Positions 8,571-17,409 are shown, counted from the first letter of the stretch. The stretch: 64,000 bases of DNA from Sphingomonadaceae bacterium OTU29LAMAA1 (GCA_024072375.1 CP099617.1:2666001-2730000), one strand, 5' to 3'. Notes: generated from the sequence alone by a model not told the origin. Numbers and translations are program-made.

Positions 8571-8723
8571 GAAGGTTGGTTCGCGCGGAGGCGCGGAGAA
8601 GAAAGAAGAAGGTCTGCGGGGGCCGCGTGCTGCACCGCAGGCCTTCTGACCGAGTGATGAAAGCGGCTGCGCCGCGGCGGCATCCCTCTTCTTCTCCGCG
8701 TCTCCGCGTGAATCACATCTTCT
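8571..8723. repeat. GCGGAG-type palindromic repeat, copy 1
   Basis: The left arm (8571-8610) contains TTCGCGCGGAGGCGCGGAGA and the right arm (8686-8723) contains TTCTCCGCGTCTCCGCGTGA. They are complementary over about 35 bases with about 75 bases between. The element fills the gap between the receptor stop and the permease stop (convergent genes), so it could end transcription from both sides. Related copies are at 30262-30510 and 60618-60850. Confidence 0.85.
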
Positions 8724-10257
8724 AAAGCCCGATCCGCGTTGCCAGCCAGTCCGCCGCCTGTTCCGGCGTCCGCTTGTCCGCGTCGCGATCGACCTGATAA
8801 TTCGCCTCGCGCATTGCACTCACCGGAATGCGCCCGACCAGCGGGGTCAGCGCCGCAACGAACTTCGCGTCTTTCGCCCGCGCCGGTGCGACCATCAGCA
8901 GCGCATTGTAGCTGGGTATCGCATGCCGCGGATCGCTCAATACCGTCAGCCGGTCCGCCGCGATCCGTCCGTCGGAAGAGAAAGCGGAGATCACGTCCGC
9001 CCCGCCACTCGCCAGCGCACGGTACATGAAGGTCGGCGCATAGGGCGTCGTCGCCTTGAACCGCAATGGATAGGCCTTGCGTACCGCCGTCCATTCCGGC
9101 CGTTCGAGGAATTCAAGGTCGCTGCCCAGCGTCAGCCCCGGCGCCGCATCGACCAGATCGGCCAGGCTCTCGATCCCCCGCCGCTTCGCATCGTCGCCGC
9201 GCATCGCAAAGGCATAGGCATTCTCGAACCCCAGCGATCCGATCGACCGCACGCCGCTGGTAGCCTGCGCCCAACGCCCGATCCCGGCGACCATCGCCTT
9301 CGGATCGGGCACGTCGGTCCGTCGCATCGGCCCGGTCCAGAGGGTGCCCGCATATTCGACATAGACGTCGACGTCGCCGCCGCTCAGCGCGCCGTAGATC
9401 ACCGCCGACCCCAGCCCGTCGCGATAGCGGACGGTATAGCCGGCGCGCTCCAGCCGGTCGCCGATCAGCCGTGCGAGGATATATTGCTCGGAGAAGTTCT
9501 TGGCGCCGATGGTTACGACCGTGCCGTCCGCGCGCTGCCACAGCGGTGCGGTGGCGAGCAGCAGCCCGACGATCAGCGCGACGCTTGCGCCGATCCACAG
9601 TGGCCGGCGCCGCCGCGCGATGCCGCGCTCGATCAGCCCGATCAGCGCATCGGCGGCCAATGCCAGTCCTGCCGCGGCAAAGCAGCCCGCCAGCACCAGC
9701 GCCCAGTTCTGCGTCTGCAACCCGGCGAAAATCATGTCGCCAAGGCTCGGCTGCCCGACCGTGGTCGACAGCGTCGCCGCGCCGATCGTCCACACCGCCG
9801 CGGTGCGGATGCCGGCGATCAGCACGGGTGCGACCAGCGGCGCCTCGACCAGCCGCAATGTCTGGGCCGACGTCATCCCGACCGCCTGTGCCGCCTGTCG
9901 CACCGCCGGATCGATCCCGGTCAGCCCCGCGACGCCATTGCGGATGATCGGCAGCAGCGCATACAGCGTCAGTGCTATGAGTGACGGCAGGAAGCCGAGC
10001 GCCGGTATGCCGCCGCCGACCAGCGCCGACAGCCACAACAGCAACGGATAGAAGAGCGCGAGCAGCGCAAGGCTGGGCACCGTCTGCACCAGACTGGCGC
10101 ACCCGAGGATGACGTTGCCCGCGCGCGGCCGGCGTGTTGCAAGGATGGCGAGCGGAAGGCTGATCACGATCCCGAGCACCAGCGCCGCCGCCGACAGCAG
10201 GACATGCTGCGCCAGTAACGGCGGCACCCGGCCGAGCGCGTCGAGAAAGGCGCTCAT
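8722..10257 (-). CDS. osmoprotectant ABC importer: permease fused to substrate-binding domain
   Basis: Fusion of 511 aa resembling glycine betaine/choline-type importers. Residues about 1-210 are a permease with about six membrane segments and a cytoplasmic loop (AAQAVGMTSAQTL...EAPL) that would contact the ATPase. A further hydrophobic segment lies at about 220-240. From about 246 to the end is a periplasmic binding domain (TVVTIGAKNFSEQYILARLI ... EYAGTLWTG ... SPSYNALL-like region) of the OpuAC/OpuBC type. The ATG overlaps the ATPase stop as ATGA. Substrate identity (betaine, choline, carnitine or other) cannot be fixed from sequence. No separate binding protein is present, in keeping with the fusion. 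Confidence 0.9.
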   Translation of the reverse strand: MSAFLDALGRVPPLLAQHVLLSAAALVLGIVISLPLAILATRRPRAGNVILGCASLVQTVPSLALLALFYPLLLWLSALVGGGIPALGFLPSLIALTLYALLPIIRNGVAGLTGIDPAVRQAAQAVGMTSAQTLRLVEAPLVAPVLIAGIRTAAVWTIGAATLSTTVGQPSLGDMIFAGLQTQNWALVLAGCFAAAGLALAADALIGLIERGIARRRRPLWIGASVALIVGLLLATAPLWQRADGTVVTIGAKNFSEQYILARLIGDRLERAGYTVRYRDGLGSAVIYGALSGGDVDVYVEYAGTLWTGPMRRTDVPDPKAMVAGIGRWAQATSGVRSIGSLGFENAYAFAMRGDDAKRRGIESLADLVDAAPGLTLGSDLEFLERPEWTAVRKAYPLRFKATTPYAPTFMYRALASGGADVISAFSSDGRIAADRLTVLSDPRHAIPSYNALLMVAPARAKDAKFVAALTPLVGRIPVSAMREANYQVDRDADKRTPEQAADWLATRIGL

Positions 10258-11006
10258 GCCGACAGGGCCCGCAGTCGCTCTGCCTGATGACGGGGCACCG
10301 CGACCAGCGCCTGTGCGGCGTCCCCGCCGCCGCCGTTCAGCAATGCGGCAGGGGTGGCATCCGCGACGATCCGCCCCGCCTGCATCACCAGCACCCGATC
10401 GGCGAGCAGCAACGCCTCCGCCATGTCGTGCGTGACGAGGATCGTGGTCAGCCCCAGCCGATCGTGCAGCGCGCGTATCTCGCCACCCAAGGCGTCGCGC
10501 GTCACTGGATCGAGCGCACCGAACGCTTCGTCGAGCAGCAGCAGTTTCGCCCCCGGTGCCAGCGCCCGCGCGATGGCGACACGCTGCCGCTGTCCGCCCG
10601 ACAGCGCATCCGGCATGCGACCGGCGAGGTCGCGGGGCAGGTCGACCAGTTCGAGCAGCGCGACCACGTCGGCGGGCGGTTCGCCGGCGATGCGTGGGCC
10701 GATGCCGATATTCTCGGCGACGGTCATGTGCGGGAACAGGCCGATGCTCTGGAAGACATAGCCGATGCGCCGCCGCAGCGCCGGGGCGGGGCCGCACGCG
10801 ACATCCGCGCCGTCCAGCAGCACGCGGCCCGACGTGGGTTCGATCAGGCGATTGATCGTTTTGAGCAGCGTCGATTTGCCCGACCCCGACGCACCGACCA
10901 GCGCGACGAAGCTGCCCCGCGCGATGCTCAGGTCGACCTGGTCTATCGCCAGCGTATCGCCATAAGCCTTGGTGACGGCGTCAAAACGGAGCGATTCTGC
11001 TGGCAT
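10254..11006 (-). CDS. osmoprotectant ABC transporter ATP-binding protein
   Basis: ABC ATPase of 250 aa. The Walker A motif GASGSGKST is at 38-46, Q-loop Q86, signature LSGGQ at 135-139 and Walker B LLLLDE at 155-160, followed by the switch-region ILVTHDM. It couples ATP hydrolysis to the permease/binding-protein fusion encoded next, to which it is joined by a 4-base ATGA overlap. There is no C-terminal CBS pair, unlike OpuAA/ProV-type ATPases, so regulation by ionic strength through CBS domains is not expected. It is divergent from the SDR gene at 11073. Confidence 0.93.
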   Translation of the reverse strand: MPAESLRFDAVTKAYGDTLAIDQVDLSIARGSFVALVGASGSGKSTLLKTINRLIEPTSGRVLLDGADVACGPAPALRRRIGYVFQSIGLFPHMTVAENIGIGPRIAGEPPADVVALLELVDLPRDLAGRMPDALSGGQRQRVAIARALAPGAKLLLLDEAFGALDPVTRDALGGEIRALHDRLGLTTILVTHDMAEALLLADRVLVMQAGRIVADATPAALLNGGGGDAAQALVAVPRHQAERLRALSA

Positions 11007-11072
11007 CGGACGCGACGATGCGGGATGCCCGGATCAAAGTCCAACGAATGGACCGACCGGAGAGGGAACGGC

Positions 11073-11861
11073 ATGAGCGATGTGAAGGCGATCTTCATCA
11101 CGGGTGGCGGATCGGGCATCGGCCGTGCGGTCGCGCGACTGTTCGCCGAGCGGGGATGGCGGGTCGGGATCGCCGACGTCAACACCGCCGGCCTCGCCGA
11201 AACCGCCGCGATGCTGCCTCGCGGGATGGTCGAGACCTATGCCATGGACGTGCGCGACCGCGATGCGTGGACCGCCAGCCTGAATGCCTTCGTGCAGGCC
11301 AGCGGCGACCGGCTCGACGTTTTGTTCAACAATGCCGGGATCGGCACCGGCGGGCCGCTGGCGGAGGCGGATTTCGACGCGATCGACCGGACGGTGGCGA
11401 TCAACCTGACGGGCGTGCTGAACGGTGCGCGGATCGGCCACGCCTATCTGGCGCGGACCCCGGGATCGGTGTTGCTCAACACCTCGTCGGCGTCCGGCAT
11501 CTACGGGTCTTCCGGTCTCGCAACCTATTCCGCGACGAAATTCGCGGTACGCGGCCTCAGCGAGGCGCTGGACGGCGAATGGTATCGCGAGGGGATCAAG
11601 GTCCGCTGCCTGCTGCCCAGCTTCATCGAAACGCCGTTGCTCGACGGCGTCGCCGGCGGCACCAACCGTTCGATCCGCGAGGCGGTGACCGGTGCCGGCC
11701 TCGAACTGACCCCCGTCGATACGGTGGCAGAGGCGGCGTGGAAAGCGGTGCACGGCGACACCGTCCACACCTATGTCGGCAAGACCGCCGATCGCCTCCG
11801 CTTCGCAGCGCGCTGGATGCCGGGCGTGTTGCGCAAGCGGATGCGGCGGTCGATGCGCTGA
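11073..11861 (+). CDS. short-chain dehydrogenase/reductase
   Basis: Classical SDR of 262 aa: cofactor motif TGGGSGIG (10-17), NNAG (86-89) and active site S139, Y152 and K156 (YSATK). An acidic residue after the second beta strand (GIADVN) favours NAD(H). The ATG at 11073 follows GGAGAGGG. The C terminus is basic (RKRMRRSMR). It converges on phhB with 1 base between the stops. The substrate is unknown; the family covers alcohols, ketones and sugar derivatives. Confidence 0.9.
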   Translation: MSDVKAIFITGGGSGIGRAVARLFAERGWRVGIADVNTAGLAETAAMLPRGMVETYAMDVRDRDAWTASLNAFVQASGDRLDVLFNNAGIGTGGPLAEADFDAIDRTVAINLTGVLNGARIGHAYLARTPGSVLLNTSSASGIYGSSGLATYSATKFAVRGLSEALDGEWYREGIKVRCLLPSFIETPLLDGVAGGTNRSIREAVTGAGLELTPVDTVAEAAWKAVHGDTVHTYVGKTADRLRFAARWMPGVLRKRMRRSMR

Positions 11862-11862
11862 C

Positions 11863-12156
11863 CTATTCGTCGACTATCGCGTCGATCGCCTCCGCCATCT
11901 CGATATCGCGGCCCGACAGTCCGCCGGCATCGTGGGTAGTCAGCAGGATTTCGACGCGGTTGTAGACGTTGCGCCATTCGGGATGGTGATTGGCCTTTTC
12001 CGCCATCAGCGCGACCTGCGTCATGAAGCCGAATGCCTCGACGAAATCGGCGAACACGAGACTGCGGGTGATCGCATCGCGCGCCTCGTCATAATCCCAT
12101 TCGGGCAGACCATCGAGCGCGTCGGCGCGTTCGGCTTCGCTGAGGGGCTCGATCAT
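11863..12156 (-). CDS. phhB: pterin-4a-carbinolamine dehydratase
   Basis: Small dehydratase of 97 aa that regenerates dihydrobiopterin-type cofactor after aromatic amino-acid hydroxylation. The active-site pattern is [18 protein letters not shown] with H57, H58 and P59, plus H75 in [11 protein letters not shown]. The ATG at 12156 has AAGGA about 10 bases upstream. No phenylalanine hydroxylase is in the window, but hppD and hmgA, which act on products of that reaction, lie about 7 kb away. The metabolic link is inferred. Confidence 0.93.
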   Translation of the reverse strand: MIEPLSEAERADALDGLPEWDYDEARDAITRSLVFADFVEAFGFMTQVALMAEKANHHPEWRNVYNRVEILLTTHDAGGLSGRDIEMAEAIDAIVDE

Positions 12157-12194
12157 GCGTGCGTGTTCCTTGCTGGAGGGCAAGCAGACGGGGT

Positions 12195-12617
12195 ATGGCG
12201 GCGGCGATGAACGGGCAAGATGCTTATGGACCGGCGCCGGACGCCGAGGCGATCGAGGGAATCGCCCGCGACACGATCGCGCGACTGCCGTCGACGTTCG
12301 CCACGCATCTGGGCGACGTGCTGTTGCTGGTGGAGGAAGAAGCAGATGCGGAGACGCTCGCTGCATTGGGTCTGGAGCACCCTCTCGACCTGACCGGCCT
12401 GTATCACGGGCGGCCGTTGGGCGAGAAATCGTCGATGGATTCCGGCACGATGCCCGATCGCATTCATCTGTATAGACAGGCGATCCTCGCCGAGTGGGCC
12501 GAAACCGGGGTGCGGCTGGACGATCTGGTCCGTCACGTGACCATTCACGAAATCGGCCATCATTTCGGCCTGTCCGACGACGACATGCACGCGCTGGAAG
12601 ACGCTGTGGCGGATTGA
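12195..12617 (+). CDS. minimal zincin-like metallopeptidase family protein
   Basis: Protein of 140 aa from the minimal zincin-type family. The zinc motif [13 protein letters not shown] (118-130) fits HExxHxxGxxD, giving H118, E119, H122 and D128. There is no signal peptide, so it is probably cytoplasmic. ATG codons at 12195 and 12207 are both possible; GGAGGG at 12175-12180 fits the first better. Its stop overlaps the TTG start of ccmA as TTGA. No substrate is known for this family to my knowledge. The overlap with ccmA shows co-translation, not shared function. Confidence 0.85.
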   Translation: MAAAMNGQDAYGPAPDAEAIEGIARDTIARLPSTFATHLGDVLLLVEEEADAETLAALGLEHPLDLTGLYHGRPLGEKSSMDSGTMPDRIHLYRQAILAEWAETGVRLDDLVRHVTIHEIGHHFGLSDDDMHALEDAVAD

Positions 12618-13168
12618 GCGCACTGGCCCTCGCCGATGTCGCCTGCGCGCGCGGCGGGCGCATGTTGTTCGAGGGGCTGGGTCTGTCGCTCGGGCCGGGC
12701 GACGCGGCACTGGTGACCGGACCCAATGGAGTCGGTAAATCCAGCCTGCTGCGGATCGCGGCGGGACTGCTCCGGCCGGCGGCGGGGACGGTGAACCGGA
12801 ATGGCGACGTGGCGCTGCTGGCCGAGGCGCATGCGCTCGATCCGGAAGTATCGTTGATGCGCGCACTCGCCTTCTGGATCGACGATCGCGCCGCGGCGGC
12901 TCTCGCCGCGACAGGGCTGGCCGGACTGGGCGAGGTGCCGGTGCGGGTCCTGTCTACCGGACAGCGGCGGCGGGCGGGGCTGGCCCGCGTTATCGGCACG
13001 CGGGCGGCGATCTGGCTGCTCGACGAACCTGGCAACGGGCTCGATAGTGCCGGGATCGCGCTGCTGGAATCGGCCGTGGCGGTGCATCGGGCCACCGGCG
13101 GTATCGTCGTCATCGCGACGCACCAGCCGGTCGACCTGCCCGGCGCGGTGCCGGTGAGGCTCGGCTGA
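12614..13168 (+). CDS. ccmA: cytochrome c biogenesis ATP-binding protein CcmA
   Basis: Short ABC ATPase of 184 aa with Walker [10 protein letters not shown] (36-44), signature LSTGQ (113-117) and Walker B WLLDEP (134-139). With CcmB/CcmC it drives release of haem-loaded CcmE in cytochrome c maturation. The only sensible start is TTG at 12614, overlapping the upstream stop as TTGA; all Walker motifs lie downstream. Its stop overlaps the ccmB start by one base. CcmC and later Ccm genes are not in the window. Confidence 0.92.
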   Translation: MSALALADVACARGGRMLFEGLGLSLGPGDAALVTGPNGVGKSSLLRIAAGLLRPAAGTVNRNGDVALLAEAHALDPEVSLMRALAFWIDDRAAAALAATGLAGLGEVPVRVLSTGQRRRAGLARVIGTRAAIWLLDEPGNGLDSAGIALLESAVAVHRATGGIVVIATHQPVDLPGAVPVRLG

Positions 13169-13815
13169 TGATGTTCGTCAGCCTCGTCGGGCGCGATCTG
13201 CGACGCGCGTGGATGGGCGGCGGGGCAGGCTGGCCGGTCGCTTTCTTCCTGCTGGTCGCGTGCCTGTTCCCGTTCGCGGTCGGGCCGGATGCCGCCTTGC
13301 TGGCGCGGATCGGCGGCGGTGTGATCTGGACGGCGGCTTTGCTCGCGGCGCTGCTGCCGGTCGAGCGACTGGTGGGCCCGGATGTCGAGGCGGGGGTGAT
13401 CGATCAATTGGCGGTGCGAGGCGTGCCGCTGGCGCTGATCGGCCTCGCCAAAACGACCGCGCACTGGATCGGATTCGCGCCGCCGTTGATGGCGGCCGCG
13501 ATCGTCGCGGCGGGATTGTTCGACCTATCGGCGGCGACCGTCTGGCGTATCGAACTGGGCCTCGCCATCGGCACGCCCGGACTCGCGGCACTTGCCGTGG
13601 CGACATCCGCACTGATCGCGGGATTACGCGGCGGCGGGGCGGTAGCCGGACTGGTCATGTTGCCGCTGGCGATCCCGCTGCTCGTCTTCGGCGCGGGATC
13701 GCTCGATGCCACTGCGGGGGAAGGAGCCCTCAAGCTGCTGGGCGCGGTCAGCCTGTTACTGGTGGCCGGCGCACCTTGGATCGCTGCCGCTGCGATGCGG
13801 GCCCGGATGGATTAG
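13168..13815 (+). CDS. ccmB: haem exporter protein CcmB
   Basis: Integral membrane protein of 215 aa with about six hydrophobic segments (for example residues 22-38, 47-63, 96-115, 128-150, 157-177 and 187-207) and the family N terminus [10 protein letters not shown]. It forms the membrane part of the CcmAB complex used in cytochrome c maturation. It is translated directly from the ccmA end (TGATG overlap); a second ATG at 13171 is possible. It converges on a small membrane-protein gene 9 bases away. Confidence 0.92.
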   Translation: MMFVSLVGRDLRRAWMGGGAGWPVAFFLLVACLFPFAVGPDAALLARIGGGVIWTAALLAALLPVERLVGPDVEAGVIDQLAVRGVPLALIGLAKTTAHWIGFAPPLMAAAIVAAGLFDLSAATVWRIELGLAIGTPGLAALAVATSALIAGLRGGGAVAGLVMLPLAIPLLVFGAGSLDATAGEGALKLLGAVSLLLVAGAPWIAAAAMRARMD

Positions 13816-13823
13816 GGTCAAAT

Positions 13824-14024
13824 TCAGGATTGATGATCCGAAGCATAGACCATCGCTGCGGCCGTACCGGTTGCCGGTTTTAAATGAAACCATTCAGGGC
13901 GATCGATCGCGGTAAGAAATGCGAGGACGGTCAGGCCGAACATCAACAGGGCAAGCCTGCCCCACAACGGATTCAGCGGCTGATCGTCGGTACGGTTATT
14001 GGTGTTGTCGTCGTTCGTCTGCAT
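13824..14024 (-). CDS. small single-pass membrane protein, unknown function
   Basis: Protein of 66 aa with a polar N terminus rich in Asn, Asp and Thr, one hydrophobic helix (about residues 24-41, WGRLALLMFGLTVLAFLTAI) and a short polar tail. A strong AAGGAGG sits 7 bases before the ATG, which is good evidence that it is a real gene. It is convergent with ccmB. I do not recognise a family. It could be an assembly or tuning subunit of a membrane complex, but nothing shows which. The 186 bases upstream (14025-14210) hold its promoter region and no other gene that I can see. Confidence 0.7.
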   Translation of the reverse strand: MQTNDDNTNNRTDDQPLNPLWGRLALLMFGLTVLAFLTAIDRPEWFHLKPATGTAAAMVYASDHQS

Positions 14025-14210
14025 CGTTGTGCCTCCTTCGTGGGCAACAGCATATGCACATCAAAATTCTTCCGTACGACGAGCGTTCCGTAACGAATTC
14101 TTGCTGCGCTGCAGCGAGTGGCGGATGCGCGACGAATAGTGAGCGATGCCAAAAGCTTCGACGCTTTGTAACATTGCATGGCGGCCGATCGACGATCGGG
14201 CGGCAGGCCT

Positions 14211-15089
14211 TTAGCGGCTCCAGCGTGCCCAGATCGCCGTCGGCAGGGCAAGGCCGCGTGCTTCTTCACGCACGCCCAGTTCCCCCGCCTCGACCGTGCC
14301 GGGCAGGTCGGCGAACAGCTGGGTCAGCAACTCCCCGATCGCCAGCGCGGACATGCGCACCGCGTACACCGTCAGGAACAGGAAGCGGCTGTCCGCATCG
14401 ATCAACTTGCGGCAGTCGGCGAGCAGGCGCGGCAGATCCTCCTCCAGCCGCCAGATCTCGCCCTCCGGCCCGCGGCCATATTTCGGCGGGTCGAGCAGGA
14501 TACCGTCGTAGCGGCGATTGCGACGCACCTCGCGCGCGATGAACTTGGCGGCGTCGTCGATGATCCAGCGTACCGGCGCGTCCTGCATGCCCGACAGCGC
14601 GGCATTGGCCTTCGCCGCCTCGATCGACTTCTTCGATGCGTCGACGTGCACCATTTTCGCGCCGGCGCTGGCCATCGCCAGCGTGCCGACGCCGGTATAG
14701 CCGAACAGATTCATGCACTCCGCGCCCGGCTTGTCGGCGACCTGCTCACGCATCCAGCTCCACACCGGCGCCATGTCGGGGAAAAAGCCGAGGTGGCGGA
14801 ACGGCGTCGTCTGCGCGGTAAAGCGAACCTCGTTCCACTTCAGCGGCCAGCCTTCGCGCGGCACCGGTTCGGCAAAGACCCAGCGGCCGCCGCCGTCTTC
14901 ATCGCTGGCGGGGACGAATTCGCCATGCGCCTTCCAGTTTTCGGTCGCGGGCGCCCACATCGCCTGTGGTTCGGGGCGGACGAAGCGGAAGCGGCCATAG
15001 CGTTCGAGCTTCTTGCCATGCCCCGAATCGATCAGGCCGTAATCCGCCCAGGGTTCGCCGATCAGCGTGTCGAGCTTCACCGCATTCAA
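14211..15089 (-). CDS. class I SAM-dependent methyltransferase, RlmI/RlmK-like
   Basis: Protein of 292 aa with a SAM-binding Rossmann domain: motif I NLFGYTGVGT (127-136), acidic VDASKK (149-154) and catalytic-type LLDPPKYGRG (198-207). This pattern fits the COG1092 RNA cytosine-C5 or guanine methyltransferases, here without an obvious PUA domain. The start is TTG at 15089, overlapping the thrC stop as TTGA; a GTG at 15080 is the alternative. Ribosomal RNA is the likely substrate by family. It is the last gene of the cta-SURF1-thrC run. Confidence 0.82.
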   Translation of the reverse strand: MNAVKLDTLIGEPWADYGLIDSGHGKKLERYGRFRFVRPEPQAMWAPATENWKAHGEFVPASDEDGGGRWVFAEPVPREGWPLKWNEVRFTAQTTPFRHLGFFPDMAPVWSWMREQVADKPGAECMNLFGYTGVGTLAMASAGAKMVHVDASKKSIEAAKANAALSGMQDAPVRWIIDDAAKFIAREVRRNRRYDGILLDPPKYGRGPEGEIWRLEEDLPRLLADCRKLIDADSRFLFLTVYAVRMSALAIGELLTQLFADLPGTVEAGELGVREEARGLALPTAIWARWSR

Positions 15090-16477
15090 CCCTTCGGCAC
15101 CGCGCGTTCGGCGATGTAGCCGGTCACCGCCTCGAACGTGCCGGGCAGCTCGGCGAAGCGCTCCTCGCGGTCGAACAGGTCGCCGATCCGGCCGGGCAGT
15201 TCGGGACGCTGGCCGGTGGCGCGCTCGACGGCGTCGCGGAACTTGGCGGGGTGCGCGGTGGCGAGCGTTACCACGGGCACGTCGCTCGGGTGGCGGCGGG
15301 CGGCGGCGAGCGCGATCGCGGTGTGCGGGTCGATGACCTGACCGGCATGCTCGTGCGCCCAGCGCATCGCCAGTGTCATGTCGTCCAGATCGACGCGGTC
15401 GCTGGCGAACAGGTCCGCGCCGGTGTGCTGTTCGTCGGTGAGGCGCATCGCGCCCGACGATTCGAAGCCCTGCATCTGCGCCGACAGCGCCGCGCCGTCG
15501 CGCGCGCCGAGGTCGAACAGCAGGCGCTCGAAATTGGAGCTGACCTGGATGTCCATCGACGGGGTCGGCGTCTGCTGGACTACGCCCTTGCTGTAATCAC
15601 CCGCCGAGATCGCGCGGTGCAAGATGTCGTTGACGTTGGTCGCGACGATCAGCTTCGAGATGGGGAGGCCCATCTTCGCGGCCACGTAACCGGCGAACAC
15701 GTCACCGAAATTGCCCGTCGGCACCGAAAAGGCGACGACGCGATCGGGCGCGCCGAGGCGAACCGCGGCGTAGAAGTAATAGACCACCTGCGCCATCAAC
15801 CGCGCCCAGTTGATCGAATTGACCGCCGAGAGCGCGAACGTGCCCGAGAAGCCGGGATCGTTGAACATCCGCTTCACCAGCGCCTGCGCGGTGTCGAAAT
15901 CGCCGTCGATCGCGATGTTGTGGACGTTGGGGGCGAGCACCGTCGTCATCTGGCGGCGCTGCACGTCCGACACGCGGCCGGCGGGGTGGAGCATGAAGAT
16001 ATCGACGCCCTGCCGACCGGCGATCGCGTCGATCGCGGCGGAGCCGGTGTCGCCGCTGGTCGCGCCGACGATGGTGAGGTGCTTGTCCGTGCCGGTCAGG
16101 AATGTCTCGAACAACAGGCCGAGCAGCTGGAGCGCGACGTCCTTGAACGCCAGCGTCGGGCCGTGGAACAGTTCGAGCAGCCACTGGTCATGGTCGAGCT
16201 GGACCAGCGGCGTCACCGCGGCGTGACTGAAACGGCCATAGGCCTGCGTGCACAGGTCCTTCAGCTCTGCCGCGGTCAGCGCGTCGCCGACGAAGGGTGT
16301 CATCACCGCGACGGCGGTGTCGACATAGGACAGGTTGGCGAGGCCAGCGATCTGATCGCGGGTCAGGCTGGGCCATGCCTCCGGCAGGTAGAGGCCGCCG
16401 TCCGACGCCAGCCCGGCGAGGGTGACGTCACGGAAATCGAGGGCGGGCGCGGCCCCGCGGGTGCTGACATAGCGCAT
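15086..16477 (-). CDS. thrC: threonine synthase
   Basis: PLP enzyme of 463 aa converting O-phosphohomoserine to threonine. The N terminus MRYVSTRGAAPALDF and the PLP-lysine K112 in GPTLAFKDVALQLLG are typical, as are GDTGSAAI and FSVPTGNFGD for cofactor and phosphate binding. The ATG at 16477 gives the usual family length. The frame stays open to 16705, but the extra residues look non-coding. A 335-base gap upstream suggests its own promoter. Aspartokinase (39.2 kb) is the other threonine-pathway gene in the window. Confidence 0.95.
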   Translation of the reverse strand: MRYVSTRGAAPALDFRDVTLAGLASDGGLYLPEAWPSLTRDQIAGLANLSYVDTAVAVMTPFVGDALTAAELKDLCTQAYGRFSHAAVTPLVQLDHDQWLLELFHGPTLAFKDVALQLLGLLFETFLTGTDKHLTIVGATSGDTGSAAIDAIAGRQGVDIFMLHPAGRVSDVQRRQMTTVLAPNVHNIAIDGDFDTAQALVKRMFNDPGFSGTFALSAVNSINWARLMAQVVYYFYAAVRLGAPDRVVAFSVPTGNFGDVFAGYVAAKMGLPISKLIVATNVNDILHRAISAGDYSKGVVQQTPTPSMDIQVSSNFERLLFDLGARDGAALSAQMQGFESSGAMRLTDEQHTGADLFASDRVDLDDMTLAMRWAHEHAGQVIDPHTAIALAAARRHPSDVPVVTLATAHPAKFRDAVERATGQRPELPGRIGDLFDREERFAELPGTFEAVTGYIAERAVPKG

Positions 16478-16812
16478 CGCGGCTGGGTAGCGGGCGAGGG
16501 CGTGAGGGGCAACGGCGGGATTCTTGGGGCGAGGCACGGTGGGGCTATCGCCCGGACGGAGCGGCGGAGAGGTGATTTGCCGATTCGAACGTTCGGAAGT
16601 TGCCGAAGTTGACGGTACGTCTGTGTCGAAAACGCCGCCTTGCCCGGTGCCGCAGGACACGCGGGTGGGTCGGTTGCGACGGTCGGACATGCGCGGGAGA
16701 TACATTGCCGGCTGCGTGTAGGACAGCGCTTATGCGCTGTGGCGGGAGGGTGGGCAAAGGGTCGCCGGGGTGACGCGGGAGTGGTGCTGCCGTCTTCCCC
16801 CGGTCGTGAGGC
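16478..16812. other. 335-base gap between SURF1 and thrC
   Basis: No credible gene is seen. The gap separates the oxidase-assembly genes from thrC on the minus strand and probably holds the 3' end of the first transcript and a promoter for thrC. Visible elements are a hairpin at 16723-16740 and a 10-base palindrome CGAACGTTCG at 16586-16595. Open frames across it have no ribosome-binding site or recognisable product. Confidence 0.6.
16723..16740. terminator. perfect short hairpin downstream of SURF1
   Basis: ACAGCGCTTATGCGCTGT forms a 7-bp stem with a TTAT loop, 72 bases after the SURF1 stop on the minus strand. There is no T-run, so it is at best a factor-dependent or weak terminator; a regulator site for thrC is the alternative. 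Confidence 0.35.
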
Positions 16813-17409
16813 TTACCGCCGCCGTCGTACCGCCAGAACGTAGATCACTGCGGCGATGGCGGCGAAGAAGAACCATTGCACCGCGTAGGACAGGTGATTG
16901 TTCGGGACGGACGACAGGTCCGGCTTGCCGTTCGCGCCCAGGCCCAGCGCAGGCGTATCGGCGACCAGCATCAGGCGTTGCGGGGTGCGATCGAACAGCG
17001 AGCCGATCAGCGAGCGCGAATCAGGGGCGTGACTGATGAAGCCCGAGACTGGGCCGCCGGTCCAGCGACCGGCAAACTTCGGATCGGGGGTGGTCCCGAG
17101 CTGGACGATCATCCCCGGACCCTCTGCCCCGGTGCGGCATTCGACGATGAGGCGGAAGCCCGCAGCACCGGCGCCAGCGAGGCGTTGCGCGACGGGTTCG
17201 ACACATAGGCCGGACGCGCGCCGGAACAGCAGCGTCTCGTCAGGCAGATCGGGGAAGGCGATCGGCGGCTTGGCGGGGTTGGCCGCGAGCTGCGCGATAT
17301 ACGCGTCCTTCTTCGGGGCGCGATCGAGCAACTGCCAGAGGCCGAGGGCGATCATCGCCGCCACCGCGATGACGACGACGATGGTTGAGACGACGGGAAT
17401 ACGCTTCAT
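16813..17409 (-). CDS. SURF1 family cytochrome oxidase assembly protein
   Basis: Inner-membrane protein of 198 aa with one hydrophobic helix near each end (about residues 8-27 and 177-194) and a periplasmic loop between, the SURF1/Shy1 topology. The segment SYAVQWFFFAAIAAVIYV before the basic tail is typical. SURF1 helps insert haem a into subunit I. The ATG overlaps the DUF983 stop as ATGA. It is somewhat shorter than many SURF1 proteins. The neighbours ctaE, ctaG and ctaB support the assignment. Confidence 0.9.
   Translation of the reverse strand: MKRIPVVSTIVVVIAVAAMIALGLWQLLDRAPKKDAYIAQLAANPAKPPIAFPDLPDETLLFRRASGLCVEPVAQRLAGAGAAGFRLIVECRTGAEGPGMIVQLGTTPDPKFAGRWTGGPVSGFISHAPDSRSLIGSLFDRTPQRLMLVADTPALGLGANGKPDLSSVPNNHLSYAVQWFFFAAIAAVIYVLAVRRRR

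Noticed and set aside
8571..8723. Repeated arms considered as a CRISPR array
   Set aside because: There are two inverted arms, not regularly spaced direct repeats, and no cas gene is present.
11863..13464. Long minus-strand extension of phhB
   Set aside because: It would fuse an antisense of ccmAB to a complete 97-aa dehydratase; the ATG at 12156 gives the exact family length.
14966..16612. A 548-codon plus-strand frame opposite thrC
   Set aside because: It is antisense to threonine synthase, which has an intact PLP site; no ribosome-binding site or family is seen for the plus-strand frame.
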